DNA from: JBHEKP01 sp041859375
Lineage (GTDB): Bacteria > Hydrogenedentota > Hydrogenedentia > Hydrogenedentales > CAITNO01
Length of the DNA: 8,593 nt
Direction of reading: 5' to 3'
NCBI GenBank assembly: GCA_041859375.1
Contig: JBHEKP010000202.1
Span: forward strand, 1 to 8,593
In this document: positions 1 to 8,373 of the stretch, in pieces
How the letters are laid out: every line of letters starts with the position of its first letter
Numbering within the stretch: position 1 is the first letter of the stretch
Program-made: the position numbers and the translations under genes
Notes under the pieces: model-generated
Seen by the model: only the letters and a program-made list of their open reading frames with translations
What the model was told of the DNA's origin: nothing
Database searches by the model: none

Positions 1-1
1 C

Positions 2-256
2 ATCATCGCCCGCAGGGGCGGCGTCACCGCCTTTGTCGAGGTGCGCACCCGCGCCGTCGCCGACCCCGTGCCCCCGGAGGACACGGTCACCTTCCCCAAG
101 CGGCAGCACCTCCGCGCCGCCGCCCGCCGATGGCTCGCCGCAACCCCCCAGCCCGACGGCATGTCCTACCGTTTCGACGTCGTCGGCGTCATCCTTCCCC
201 CGCGCGGCAAGGCGCAGGTGACCCACCATCCCGACGCCTTCCGCATGGACGAATAA
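2..256 (+). CDS. YraN/UPF0102 family protein, C-terminal part (5' truncated by window edge)
   Basis: The reading frame is open from the first bases and ends at TAA 254-256, so only about 84 C-terminal residues are seen. It opens with IIARRGGVTAFVEVRTR, the second half of the nuclease-like core of the UPF0102/YraN family: the family pattern is a hydrophobic strand with D, then FVEV(K/R)xR. It continues with a KRQHLRAAARRWLA helix and a YRFDVVGV strand, both typical of the family, and ends with a short tail containing an 'H..DAFR' element like the usual terminal IxHxxxAF. The family has a restriction-endonuclease-like fold, but its biochemical role is poorly established; it is often encoded near rnhB or ribosomal genes, none of which is visible here. 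The upstream part, including the remaining acidic active-site residues, is outside the window. Identification is from motif recognition only, but the order of motifs is characteristic. Confidence 0.82.
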   Translation: MIARRGGVTAFVEVRTRAVADPVPPEDTVTFPKRQHLRAAARRWLAATPQPDGMSYRFDVVGVILPPRGKAQVTHHPDAFRMDE

Positions 257-287
257 AAAAGCCGCCGGAGCGCGGGGCCCCGGCGGC
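255..287 (-). terminator. Rho-independent terminator of the rhamnosidase gene
   Basis: An 8-bp GC-only stem (GCCGCCGG 261-268 pairing with CCGGCGGC 280-287) with an 11-nt loop is followed, reading on the minus strand, by six T (complement of A 255-260). It sits 18 nt past the stop of the minus-strand rhamnosidase gene. The YraN stop codon TAA at 254-256 lies in the U-tract, so the two convergent genes are packed tail to tail. On the plus strand no T-run follows the hairpin, so terminator function is expected mainly for the minus strand. Confidence 0.8.
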
Positions 288-305
288 GTTCCGGTTTGCG
301 GACGG

Positions 306-3300
306 TTATTTTGCGGCGGTATACGGGGCCTCGAAGACATACCCGCCGGACGCGGCGTCGCAGCGGAACTCGCCCTCCTCAACGCGCGGGTTGGTGAGCC
401 CCTTTGCGGCGGCCACGGGCGCGCCACCCTCGGTCACACCCTCCGCGGAGGCCGCCGGTAGGCAGACCACGGCGGTGGTGTTCGCCGGAATGGTCACGGC
501 CACGCGAATCCTCCCGTTCTCGATTTTCCAGTCGCTCACGACCTCGCCCCGGATGGAGCGGTAGGCGAGTTTGGCGGAGCTGAGGCCGCCGCCCGGCCTA
601 GGCCGGATAATGATCTTCTTGAACCCGTCCGCGCCGGGCTGGATGCCCGCCACGTCGGTGTACATGAACTCGCCCACCGCGCCGAAGGCGTAGTGGTTGA
701 AGGAGTTCATGCCGGGATCGGCGAAGCCCTTTTCCGGGGACCACCCGTTCCAGCGCTCCCACATGGTGGTGGACCCGAGTTTCACCTGGTAGAGCCAGGA
801 GGGGAAGGTCTCGTTCATGAGCAGCGTGTAGGCCAGGTCGCTCCGGCCCGCCCGCACCAGCGAGGGCAGCAGGCGCGGCGTGCCGATGAAGCCCGTGGCA
901 AGGTGGTTGTCAAAGCGGGCAATCTCCGCCGCGAACTGTTCCGCCGCCGCCGCCCTCAGCTCCTCCGGAATCAGGTCAAAGGCGAAGGCAAGGGCGTAGC
1001 CGGTCTGGCTGCTCTCAAGAATTTTGCCGTCGGGCCCGACAAACGCCTTGATGAAGGCGTTGCGGATGTTTTCGTGAAGGGCGGTGTAGCGCGCCGCGTC
1101 GTCTGTTCTGCCGATGATCCCCGCCATTTCCGACATGAGCCGCGCCAGATACGCGTAATACGCCGTGCAGATGACCTCGTCCTTCGCGCCGCCGCCGAGG
1201 TTCAGCCAGTCGCCGAAGCCCAGGTCCCTGCGGATGAACTCCCTGCTGGTCTTTTCAAGGTACTCCATGCCCCTGGCCATGTTCGCGTAGTGCCGCTCGA
1301 TGACCCGCGTGTCACCGTAGAAGCGGTGCATCAGGTACGGGCAGATGAACGCCGCGTCGCCCCAGGCCACCGCGCCGCCCTCGTTGAGCACGTCGGGCGC
1401 GACATGGGGGAAGGAGCCGTCCGCGAGCTGGCCGTCCTCGATGAGATCCACCAGCCACTTCGTGTGGAACGCGCCGATGTCCGCCGTGTAAAGCGCCGTG
1501 GGCATGAAGAACTGGGCGTCGCCGGTCCAGCCGAGGCGCTCGTCGCGCTGCGGGCAGTCCGTGGGCGCCTCCAGATAGTTGCCCTTCTGCCCCCAGACGA
1601 TGTTGTGCGCGAGCTGGGTCAGCAGCGGGCTGGACGCCTCGAAGCGCGCCGTCTGCGGAATCTCCGAATTCATCACGACGCCCGTCACGTCCGAAAGGGC
1701 GGGCGGTGTTTTCACACCCGACACCTCGACGTAGCGGAAGCCGTGGAAGGTGAAGCCCGGCTCCAGCACCGCGCGCCCGTCCGCCGCGAGACGGAAGGTG
1801 TCGGTGGCGCGGGCGGCCCGCAGGGCGATGGTGTACAGCATGCCGTCCTCGGGCTGGAGCATCTCCGCAAAACGCAGCACCACCGTGTCCCCCGCCTTCC
1901 CCTCGACGGCCACCTTCGCCCAGCCCACCATGTTCTGGCCCAGGTCGTACACAAACACGCCCGGTTTCGGTTCTGTCATCTTCTGTGCGGCAAAGGTTTC
2001 CATGCGGCGCACGGGGTTGCCCGGATGGGCCTGCACGGGGACCGTCACCTCCGCGCGCGGCGTCACCTCCGCGGGAAACCACGTGCTGTCGTCAAAGCCG
2101 GCCAATTCCCAGCCGGGCGTCGCCTTGGCGAAGTCGCGGGTCTCGCCCATGAGCAGGTCCGCCTCGCGGATTTCACCGTAGGCCGCCTTCCAGGAGCCGT
2201 CCGTCACCACCCGCGCCGTGGTCCCATCCTCGTACTCGATCTCCAGCTGGGCCAGGACGCGCGGGCTCTCGCCGTACACGTTGCGCCCCTTCAGGCCCAC
2301 ATGCCCCGCGTACCAGCCGTCGGCCAGGATCACCGCCGCCGCGTTGGCCGCGCCGGGCTTGAGCAGGGCGGTCACGTCGTATGTGTTGTAGTAGACGCGC
2401 TTGCTGTAGTCGGTCCAGCCGGGCGTGAACAGGGCGTCGCCCACCCGCGCGCCGTTGATGCGCATCTCGTAAATGCCGAATGCCGACGCGTGCACCGTGG
2501 CGCGGCGCACCGGCTTGTCCACCGCGAATTCACGGCGGAGCTGGGGCGGCGGCGGCAGGTAGAGCGCCTCGCCCAGCGGCTTGCCCCAGGGCTTCGCCCC
2601 GTACGGGGCCACCGCCTCCGCGTCCACCCAGCCCCTCCCCTTGAACTTCGCCGTGTCCCAGCCCTTTTCGGGCCGGTCCTTCAGGCACTTCCAGGAGCCG
2701 TCGGTGTTGAGCGCGAACAGGGCGCCGCTCTTCAGCGTGACCTCCAGCGTTGCGATGAACCCCGCGTTCCCCGCGTTGTTCTGGCCCTCCACGCCCATCA
2801 CGTTCGCGCCCGGCGCGAGCAGTTCCGTCACATCGTACTCATAACAGCGCTTGTACCCCTGGATGGGATCCTTGCCCTTGCCCGCGCGCTTGCCGTTGAA
2901 GCTCACCTTCGCGCCGTTGTCCGCCGAGGCGTAGAGCACCGCCTTCACCATCGGGTCGTCCTTGGGCAGCGTGAACTCCTTCCGGAACCAGCGTTTGCAC
3001 GCCGGGATGTCCTTCGCGGGCACCCCCTCCGGGAACCAAATCCACGACGCGCCCTTCATCGGTTCCCGCAGCAGCTCCTCGTCTCCGGGCAGCGCGCCGT
3101 CATAGCCAATCCACTCCGCCGTCCAGTCCGCCGGCGTCAGCAGGCCCATGGAAAAGCGCGCCGGGGCGCTCCATGCCGAGGGCTTCCCGTCCTGATCCCA
3201 CACGCGCACCTTCCAGTGGCAGACCGTCCGCGATGTGAGCGGCGCGCCCGCCCAGGGAATCAGCACCGACTCGTCCGAGGCCACCTTTCCCGAATCCCAC

Positions 3301-3539
3301 AGGTCGCCCTGGTCCTTCGCCAGCGCTTCCGGCGACGATGACGCCACAATCTGGTAGGCCGTCTGCGCCAGGCCGCGCCCGTCGCCCGTGAGTATCCAGG
3401 TGAGGCGCGGCACTGTCACGTCAATCCCCATGGGATCGGTCCTGTATTCGCATTTCAGCTCCACAGGTGTCAGCCCGGCGGCCACCGCCGCACCCGCGCA
3501 CAGCACCGCCCCTGCGGCAACCATCATGAAACGTCCCAT
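306..3539 (-). CDS. Secreted alpha-L-rhamnosidase, glycoside hydrolase family 78
   Basis: A 1077-residue enzyme predicted to release terminal alpha-L-rhamnose from polysaccharides or glycosides by an inverting mechanism. Residues 1-21 (MGRFMMVAAGAVLCAGAAVA) form a signal peptide, so it is exported. Order of parts: Ig/FN3-like module about 23-134; a first jelly-roll module about 163-325; a Bac_rhamnosid_N-type jelly roll about 345-490; a concanavalin-like part with VYDLGQNMVGW near 529; the (alpha/alpha)6 catalytic barrel about 630-960; and a C-terminal beta domain. The family's general-acid motif DCPQRDERLGWTGD carries E667 and the general-base motif TTMWERWNGW carries E928. Their 261-residue spacing is close to that of characterised GH78 enzymes. 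The ATG at 3539 was chosen over an in-frame one 13 codons upstream because GGGAG stands 8 nt before it and it starts the signal peptide directly. No rhamnose catabolic genes adjoin it. Substrate is unknown. Confidence 0.95.
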   Translation of the reverse strand: MGRFMMVAAGAVLCAGAAVAAGLTPVELKCEYRTDPMGIDVTVPRLTWILTGDGRGLAQTAYQIVASSSPEALAKDQGDLWDSGKVASDESVLIPWAGAPLTSRTVCHWKVRVWDQDGKPSAWSAPARFSMGLLTPADWTAEWIGYDGALPGDEELLREPMKGASWIWFPEGVPAKDIPACKRWFRKEFTLPKDDPMVKAVLYASADNGAKVSFNGKRAGKGKDPIQGYKRCYEYDVTELLAPGANVMGVEGQNNAGNAGFIATLEVTLKSGALFALNTDGSWKCLKDRPEKGWDTAKFKGRGWVDAEAVAPYGAKPWGKPLGEALYLPPPPQLRREFAVDKPVRRATVHASAFGIYEMRINGARVGDALFTPGWTDYSKRVYYNTYDVTALLKPGAANAAAVILADGWYAGHVGLKGRNVYGESPRVLAQLEIEYEDGTTARVVTDGSWKAAYGEIREADLLMGETRDFAKATPGWELAGFDDSTWFPAEVTPRAEVTVPVQAHPGNPVRRMETFAAQKMTEPKPGVFVYDLGQNMVGWAKVAVEGKAGDTVVLRFAEMLQPEDGMLYTIALRAARATDTFRLAADGRAVLEPGFTFHGFRYVEVSGVKTPPALSDVTGVVMNSEIPQTARFEASSPLLTQLAHNIVWGQKGNYLEAPTDCPQRDERLGWTGDAQFFMPTALYTADIGAFHTKWLVDLIEDGQLADGSFPHVAPDVLNEGGAVAWGDAAFICPYLMHRFYGDTRVIERHYANMARGMEYLEKTSREFIRRDLGFGDWLNLGGGAKDEVICTAYYAYLARLMSEMAGIIGRTDDAARYTALHENIRNAFIKAFVGPDGKILESSQTGYALAFAFDLIPEELRAAAAEQFAAEIARFDNHLATGFIGTPRLLPSLVRAGRSDLAYTLLMNETFPSWLYQVKLGSTTMWERWNGWSPEKGFADPGMNSFNHYAFGAVGEFMYTDVAGIQPGADGFKKIIIRPRPGGGLSSAKLAYRSIRGEVVSDWKIENGRIRVAVTIPANTTAVVCLPAASAEGVTEGGAPVAAAKGLTNPRVEEGEFRCDAASGGYVFEAPYTAAK

Positions 3540-3560
3540 TGAAGGATCTCCCGTGTTTTC

Positions 3561-3575
3561 CGGGCGTCGCCCGGC
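3561..3575 (-). other. Small perfect hairpin in the rhamnosidase leader
   Basis: CCGGGC-GTC-GCCCGG is a 6-bp all-GC stem with a 3-nt loop, lying between the predicted transcription start and the ribosome binding site of the rhamnosidase gene. It could stabilise the 5' end or act as a protein site. No T-run follows, so it is not a terminator. Function is unknown. Confidence 0.45.
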
Positions 3576-3584
3576 CAAAAAGGC

Positions 3585-3613
3585 ATTCTACCCCCCAACG
3601 CCGCCAAAGCCAA
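3585..3613 (-). promoter_or_regulatory. Putative sigma70-type promoter for the rhamnosidase gene
   Basis: On the minus strand TTGGCT (3613-3608, 4 of 6 to the -35 consensus) and TAGAAT (3590-3585, 5 of 6 to the -10 consensus) are separated by exactly 17 nt. The start of transcription would fall near 3578, giving a leader of about 40 nt that holds a small hairpin (3561-3575) and the GGGAG ribosome binding site. This is a consensus match only, with no experimental support. Confidence 0.5.
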
Positions 3614-3655
3614 AACCGCCCCCGGCCCCCCTTTCCCTTCCGCGCCCCCTTCCCG

Positions 3656-3683
3656 TACAATGGGCGGCGCAACCCCAAGGAGG
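3656..3683 (+). promoter_or_regulatory. glpK -10 candidate and ribosome binding site
   Basis: TACAAT at 3656-3661 (5 of 6 to the -10 consensus) is followed by a strong Shine-Dalgarno AAGGAGG at 3677-3683, which is 7 nt before the ATG at 3691. The Shine-Dalgarno decides the glpK start. No convincing -35 is seen; the upstream stretch is a C-rich tract. The -10 is tentative and the ribosome binding site is secure. Confidence 0.55.
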
Positions 3684-3690
3684 ACCGGCC

Positions 3691-5187
<1,497 letters not shown>

Positions 5188-5206
5188 ATCAGCCACGGGG
5201 GAGGGA

Positions 5207-5246
5207 TGGACGGGAGTGGACGGGAGTGGACAAAAATGGACGGGGA
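5207..5246. repeat. Four tandem decamers of TGGAC-N5 after glpK
   Basis: Four consecutive 10-bp units, TGGACGGGAG, TGGACGGGAG, TGGACAAAAA and TGGACGGGGA, begin 20 nt after the glpK stop. The first two are identical; the TGGAC core is invariant. A fifth copy of the core lies on the other strand at 5288-5293 (TGTCCA). The array is non-coding and lies between the convergent glpK and vsr genes. The rest of the 141-bp gap (5188-5328) holds no convincing terminator or gene. Confidence 0.7.
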
Positions 5247-5328
5247 TGAAAGAGAGGGCTGCGCGGCGCGGGAAATCCTGTGAATACTGTCCAAATTTCC
5301 CCCTTCTTCGCCCTCCGTCCCCCCTGCC

Positions 5329-5742
5329 TCACTCCCCCCGTCCAAGCACCAATCCCAGCCGCCATGCCACCCGCCCCGCATGCCGCAACTGGTGCTCCCA
5401 TATCCGCACCACCCGCCACCCCGCACGGCGCAGCGTCCGCGTCACCTCCCCGTCACGCGCCCGGTTCCGCGCCACCTTCCCGTCCCAAAACTTCCGGTTC
5501 GACTTCGGCCGCCGGTAGCACTTGGGACACCCGTGCCAGAAGCACCCGTCCACAAACACCGCCACCCGCTCCCGCCGAAACACAAAATCCGGCCGCCCAA
5601 ACACCGGCTGGCCCCGCCGCCACCCCGTTATCCCCGCCCCCCGCATAATCGCAATCAGCCGCAGCTCCGTTCCCTTGTTCCCCTTGGAACGGATCTTCGA
5701 CATCACCTCCGAACGCTTCTCTTTGGTGAACACGTCAGGCAT
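5329..5742 (-). CDS. vsr: Very short patch repair endonuclease Vsr
   Basis: A 137-residue homologue of E. coli Vsr (156 aa), which nicks 5' of the T in T:G mismatches created when 5-methylcytosine deaminates within Dcm-type sites, so that Pol I can restore C:G. Visible family features: KRSEVMSKIRSKG start; E26 (E. coli E25); D52 in GRPDFVF (E. coli catalytic D51); FVDGCFWHGCPKC with C67, W69 and H70 (E. coli C66, W68, H69); D97 in RNRARD; and WEH at 115-117, where E. coli has zinc ligand C117, so the fourth ligand may be His. The gene begins 5 nt after the endonuclease stop with no good ribosome binding site, so translation likely depends on reinitiation. Its presence fits a methyltransferase making 5mC in the same operon. 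Much of it is very GC-rich (44 of 60 at 5581-5640), unlike the next two genes. Confidence 0.93.
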   Translation of the reverse strand: MPDVFTKEKRSEVMSKIRSKGNKGTELRLIAIMRGAGITGWRRGQPVFGRPDFVFRRERVAVFVDGCFWHGCPKCYRRPKSNRKFWDGKVARNRARDGEVTRTLRRAGWRVVRIWEHQLRHAGRVAWRLGLVLGRGE

Positions 5743-5747
5743 TGGAA

Positions 5748-6956
5748 TCAGACAGGCTGTTTCGTCTTGACGAATTCTATAAAACCGCCGATTGACAGCA
5801 GTTTGTTCTGCTGAGATGGAGCGTAAGTAATGTGGAGATCCTGGGGTATGACCAGTGTTAGTTGTTGGTTGTACATTTCATCAATCTGCGCTTCAGAAAT
5901 CCCCGGCTGAAGTGTGCAGAGATGCTTTTTAGGAATTCGCTCTGCCTCCACAAGCACTTGACGCCACCGGTCTTTACTGGAAGATTTTGCTCCAAGCATT
6001 ACAAGCAGCGAGGCATCGTAGCTAATGTCTTGGTATTCGCTCTCCCCGGGAAAAATGAAGTCCGGCTTATTCCTGCGCTCCGTTCTTGCCTGGGCAGTAA
6101 AACGAAGGCCATGCAGTGAAAAAAGTGTGGCGAGATGGTTTTGCAGGGAATGACCCATTCTTGACTTGCGACGATTTTGAACTGACAGTGAAAAGGCTAT
6201 GAACTCGTCCACTTCTTTAAATCCGCCTTGGATTCGCTGGCTAATCAGCACTTTTTCCAGCGCCCTGAACAATTGCTCTTCCCGCTCCAGCCAACGTATC
6301 AGCGCAAGGTCGCCGTTTTTCCAGTCCACATCCACCTGTTTTCGCGCAAAATCTGACAATGTGTAAGTGGTTGGGAAAGACATGCCGAAAGTTGCGAGCA
6401 TCAGACTTTCATCGTCAAGCGTCGTTGGCAATGCGACTTCTAAATCTAGCGCTTCAAGGATTTGCTGCCCAAGGAACTCCAAGTTTTGAGCACTCAATGC
6501 TTCAAATGAAATAACGTCAAATTGTTCTTGGGCGTCATGAATGCTAAAAAGCGCCTCAGCGGCTCTAAACCACGAAGAACTTGCCTGAAAAACAAGCCCA
6601 AAATATAAATCGTTATGGGTGCGCACGACGACTAGCAAATCACCCGCTGCGGCACATTCCAAGAATTCCCCACTATAATATAAGCGCCATTCAGGTGACC
6701 GCCCGGTCCTTGAGGCGCTTTTGGCCCTAACATCGTAAAAGGTAAAATTCGATTCTGCGCTTTGTGGATCGTTGTCGTCGGCAAAATAGTGCCATGTTAT
6801 GGAGCCATCTGCCCGATCAAGGCGTTCTTCAACTTGAAAAAGTTCTTTGAGTGCCCGGTTGCCGTTTATTTCATGCTCATTAGAGGCCAGTCCTGGTAAA
6901 TCCACCCTAACCAGTATTTTATGGGCAACCGCCTTGAATACCTCCGCTAAATTCAT
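5748..6956 (-). CDS. EcoRII-like type II restriction endonuclease
   Basis: A 402-residue endonuclease, almost the same length as EcoRII (404). The C-terminal half (about 245-402) carries the EcoRII catalytic domain: FKEVDEFIAFSLSVQNRRKSR, then NKPDFIF with D299, Y308, MLGAK with K324, KDRW at 328-331, and E337. This preserves the D-Xn-K-X12-E active site and the K-D-R segment linked in the EcoRII/Ecl18kI/PspGI group to recognition of the CC..GG core. The glutamate that I align with EcoRII E271 is Gln here (Q272). The N-terminal part (1-240) resembles the EcoRII effector-binding B3-like domain only loosely, for example the segment EWRLYYSGEF then GDLLVVV at 89-111. Start: ATG overlaps the methyltransferase stop as ATGA, with AGGAGG 5 nt before it inside that gene. 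Target is probably CCWGG, inferred from the partner methyltransferase. Composition is AT-rich (22 of 60 G/C at 6481-6540). Confidence 0.93.
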   Translation of the reverse strand: MNLAEVFKAVAHKILVRVDLPGLASNEHEINGNRALKELFQVEERLDRADGSITWHYFADDNDPQSAESNFTFYDVRAKSASRTGRSPEWRLYYSGEFLECAAAGDLLVVVRTHNDLYFGLVFQASSSWFRAAEALFSIHDAQEQFDVISFEALSAQNLEFLGQQILEALDLEVALPTTLDDESLMLATFGMSFPTTYTLSDFARKQVDVDWKNGDLALIRWLEREEQLFRALEKVLISQRIQGGFKEVDEFIAFSLSVQNRRKSRMGHSLQNHLATLFSLHGLRFTAQARTERRNKPDFIFPGESEYQDISYDASLLVMLGAKSSSKDRWRQVLVEAERIPKKHLCTLQPGISEAQIDEMYNQQLTLVIPQDLHITYAPSQQNKLLSIGGFIEFVKTKQPV

Positions 6957-8146
6957 TTTTTCCTCCTGTTGGGTGCCGCTTTAGATTTTTTTCGACCCTT
7001 CGCAATCGGGGTTTCTGCAGGCTCCGATTCTACCGCTCCCAATGTGGCCGCTTCCTCGCACATTGACAACGCAAATTCGGGCTGGTACTCAACCGGATTA
7101 TTAAGGGAAACGACAACATTTTTGGCCAATCTTTCAACAACCGGCACAACCACGGAATTCCCAAATTGTCTGTATGCTTGTGTGTCTGAGACAGGTATTT
7201 TGAATGTGTCAGGATAGCCCATCAATCGGGCGCACTCACGGGGTGTAAGCCGTCTGGGATTGACGCCGACTCCTTGTGTTATCAGGATTTCCGAACCATC
7301 TTTAAAATATCGCGCGCTTAGGGTGCGTGCAGAATCATAAGGGCCAAAAAGGCCAAAGCCAAACCCGTTTCCCGCAGCCCTGTGCTTTTCAGCATATCCC
7401 TGGAGATAATTCCATAAATGATCGGATAACGTGTATTTTGCGGCAACTTTCTTTTCAAGAATTGATTCAAGTGTCGGCCCTTCTTTGGGAAGGTCCGGAA
7501 ATTCAAACCATCTGTTTTCTTTAAAGCCCACAAGAAACACCCGTTCACGATGCTGTGGCACAACGCTTTTTGCGTCGATTATCTTCCAATAAACATGGTA
7601 TCCCAACACCTCCGTGAGGGTCCTATGGATAATTTCAAATGTCCTGCCCCTGTCATGGCTTCGAAGGTTTTTTACGTTTTCTAGAACGAACGCTGATGGC
7701 TTGTGGTAGTCTATGATTTCAGCCAGTGAAAAAAAGAGGTTGCCTTGCTTCTCATCTTCAAATCCGTGTTTCCTGCCAAGGCTGAGCTTTTTGGAAACCC
7801 CTGCGATACTAAATGGTTGGCATGGAAATCCGGCGCAAAGAATGTCGTGTGCCGGTATCTCGGAAACGCCAATGGAATGTATGTCACCATGAGGCTTCTC
7901 GCCAAAATTTGCCTCATAGGTTATCTGGGAGTATTTGTCCCAGTCACAAGACCAGACACATTCGCAACCAGCCTGTTCAAAGGCCAGTCTGAACCCTCCG
8001 ATTCCACAAAAAAGGTCAATAAACCGAAACTTCTGAGTCAGGGCTACTCCATATGGACTGTGTTCTTCTTTAATCTTCTCGGAAACGCTTCTTTCTTTGG
8101 ATACTCTTTTCCTTTTAACCGAAGGGTGATCGATTTTCTTTCTCAT
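6953..8146 (-). CDS. DNA (cytosine-5-)-methyltransferase, Dcm/M.EcoRII-like
   Basis: A 397-residue AdoMet-dependent enzyme that methylates carbon 5 of cytosine and protects the site cut by the adjoining endonuclease. Conserved motifs in order: I, FIDLFCGIGGFRLAFE (42-57); IV, GFPCQPFS with catalytic C109; VI, ENV (156-158); VIII, QHRER (198-202); target-recognition region about 238-292; IX, RRLTPRECARLMGYP (298-312); X, QAYRQFGNSVVVPV (323-336). The recognition region (GNGFGFGL, then ARTLSARYFKDGSEILI) and IPVSDTQAYRQFGN are close to E. coli Dcm, so the expected target is CCWGG, though relatives that read CCNGG share parts of this. It lacks much of Dcm's N-terminal extension and has a lysine-rich tail (GRKKSKAAPNRRKK). 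Its ATG overlaps the stop of the upstream regulator gene as ATGA. Composition is AT-rich relative to the chromosome (26 of 60 G/C at 7681-7740). Confidence 0.96.
   Translation of the reverse strand: MRKKIDHPSVKRKRVSKERSVSEKIKEEHSPYGVALTQKFRFIDLFCGIGGFRLAFEQAGCECVWSCDWDKYSQITYEANFGEKPHGDIHSIGVSEIPAHDILCAGFPCQPFSIAGVSKKLSLGRKHGFEDEKQGNLFFSLAEIIDYHKPSAFVLENVKNLRSHDRGRTFEIIHRTLTEVLGYHVYWKIIDAKSVVPQHRERVFLVGFKENRWFEFPDLPKEGPTLESILEKKVAAKYTLSDHLWNYLQGYAEKHRAAGNGFGFGLFGPYDSARTLSARYFKDGSEILITQGVGVNPRRLTPRECARLMGYPDTFKIPVSDTQAYRQFGNSVVVPVVERLAKNVVVSLNNPVEYQPEFALSMCEEAATLGAVESEPAETPIAKGRKKSKAAPNRRKK
6962..6967 (-). promoter_or_regulatory. Strong ribosome binding site for the endonuclease, inside the methyltransferase gene
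   Basis: AGGAGG on the minus strand lies 5 nt before the endonuclease ATG and within the last codons of the methyltransferase. Together with the ATGA stop-start overlap it indicates translational coupling and rather efficient initiation of the endonuclease. Confidence 0.8.
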
Positions 8147-8367
8147 CTCTTCACAACCCCCTTAAACAACTGCTCAGGGGGACACTCCAAAGCCTTGGCG
8201 AGGGCAACGATGTTGAGGACGGCGACATTGCGCTCGCCCCGCTCAATATCGCCGACGTAAGTGCGGTGCAAATCCGCCCTTTCAGCCAGTTCTTCCTGGG
8301 AAATTCCCAAGGCCAAACGGAGGGTACGCACGTTGTCCCCAAAGGTGATAAGAATTGGGTTTTTCAT
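8143..8367 (-). CDS. Controller-type HTH regulator of the R-M operon (C protein candidate)
   Basis: A 74-residue single-domain XRE/Cro-type DNA-binding protein, the usual size of R-M controller (C) proteins such as C.AhdI. The helix-turn-helix is ISQEELAERADLHRTYVGDIERGERN (22-47). R35, T36, Y37, R46 and N47 fall at the same numbers as the recognition residues I recall for C.Esp1396I (LDRTYISGIERNSRN). It is the first gene of the operon and its stop overlaps the methyltransferase start (ATGA). Two sites resembling C-boxes lie just upstream (8392-8417). No Shine-Dalgarno precedes the ATG, and the -10 is so close that a leaderless message is likely, as known for several C genes. Expected role: autoactivation at low dose, repression at high dose, and control of M and R expression. 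A plain repressor related to this family is the alternative. Composition is GC-rich (38 of 60 at 8221-8280). Confidence 0.85.
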   Translation of the reverse strand: MKNPILITFGDNVRTLRLALGISQEELAERADLHRTYVGDIERGERNVAVLNIVALAKALECPPEQLFKGVVKR

Positions 8368-8373
8368 GCGCTA

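Noticed and set aside
593..606. Perfect 14-bp palindrome CCGGCCTAGGCCGG
   Set aside because: Lies inside the rhamnosidase coding region with no regulatory context; expected occasionally in GC-rich coding DNA.
693..3341. Very long (882-codon) open frame on the plus strand opposite the rhamnosidase
   Set aside because: It is the antisense shadow of a strongly supported GH78 gene in GC-rich DNA; the translation is rich in R, H, V and A without any recognisable domain.
3492..3509. Possible lipoprotein cysteine in the rhamnosidase signal peptide (AVLC)
   Set aside because: Leu at -1 and Val at -2 do not fit a lipobox; an ordinary signal peptidase I site at AVA/A is more likely.
3388..3690. N-terminal extension of glpK to an upstream in-frame ATG
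   Set aside because: Overlaps the rhamnosidase start antisense, has no homology, and the AAGGAGG plus family start fix the ATG at 3691.
5270..5301. GGGAAAT...ATTTCCC inverted repeat between glpK and vsr as a terminator
   Set aside because: Only 7 bp with an 18-nt loop and no T-run on either side; too weak to call.
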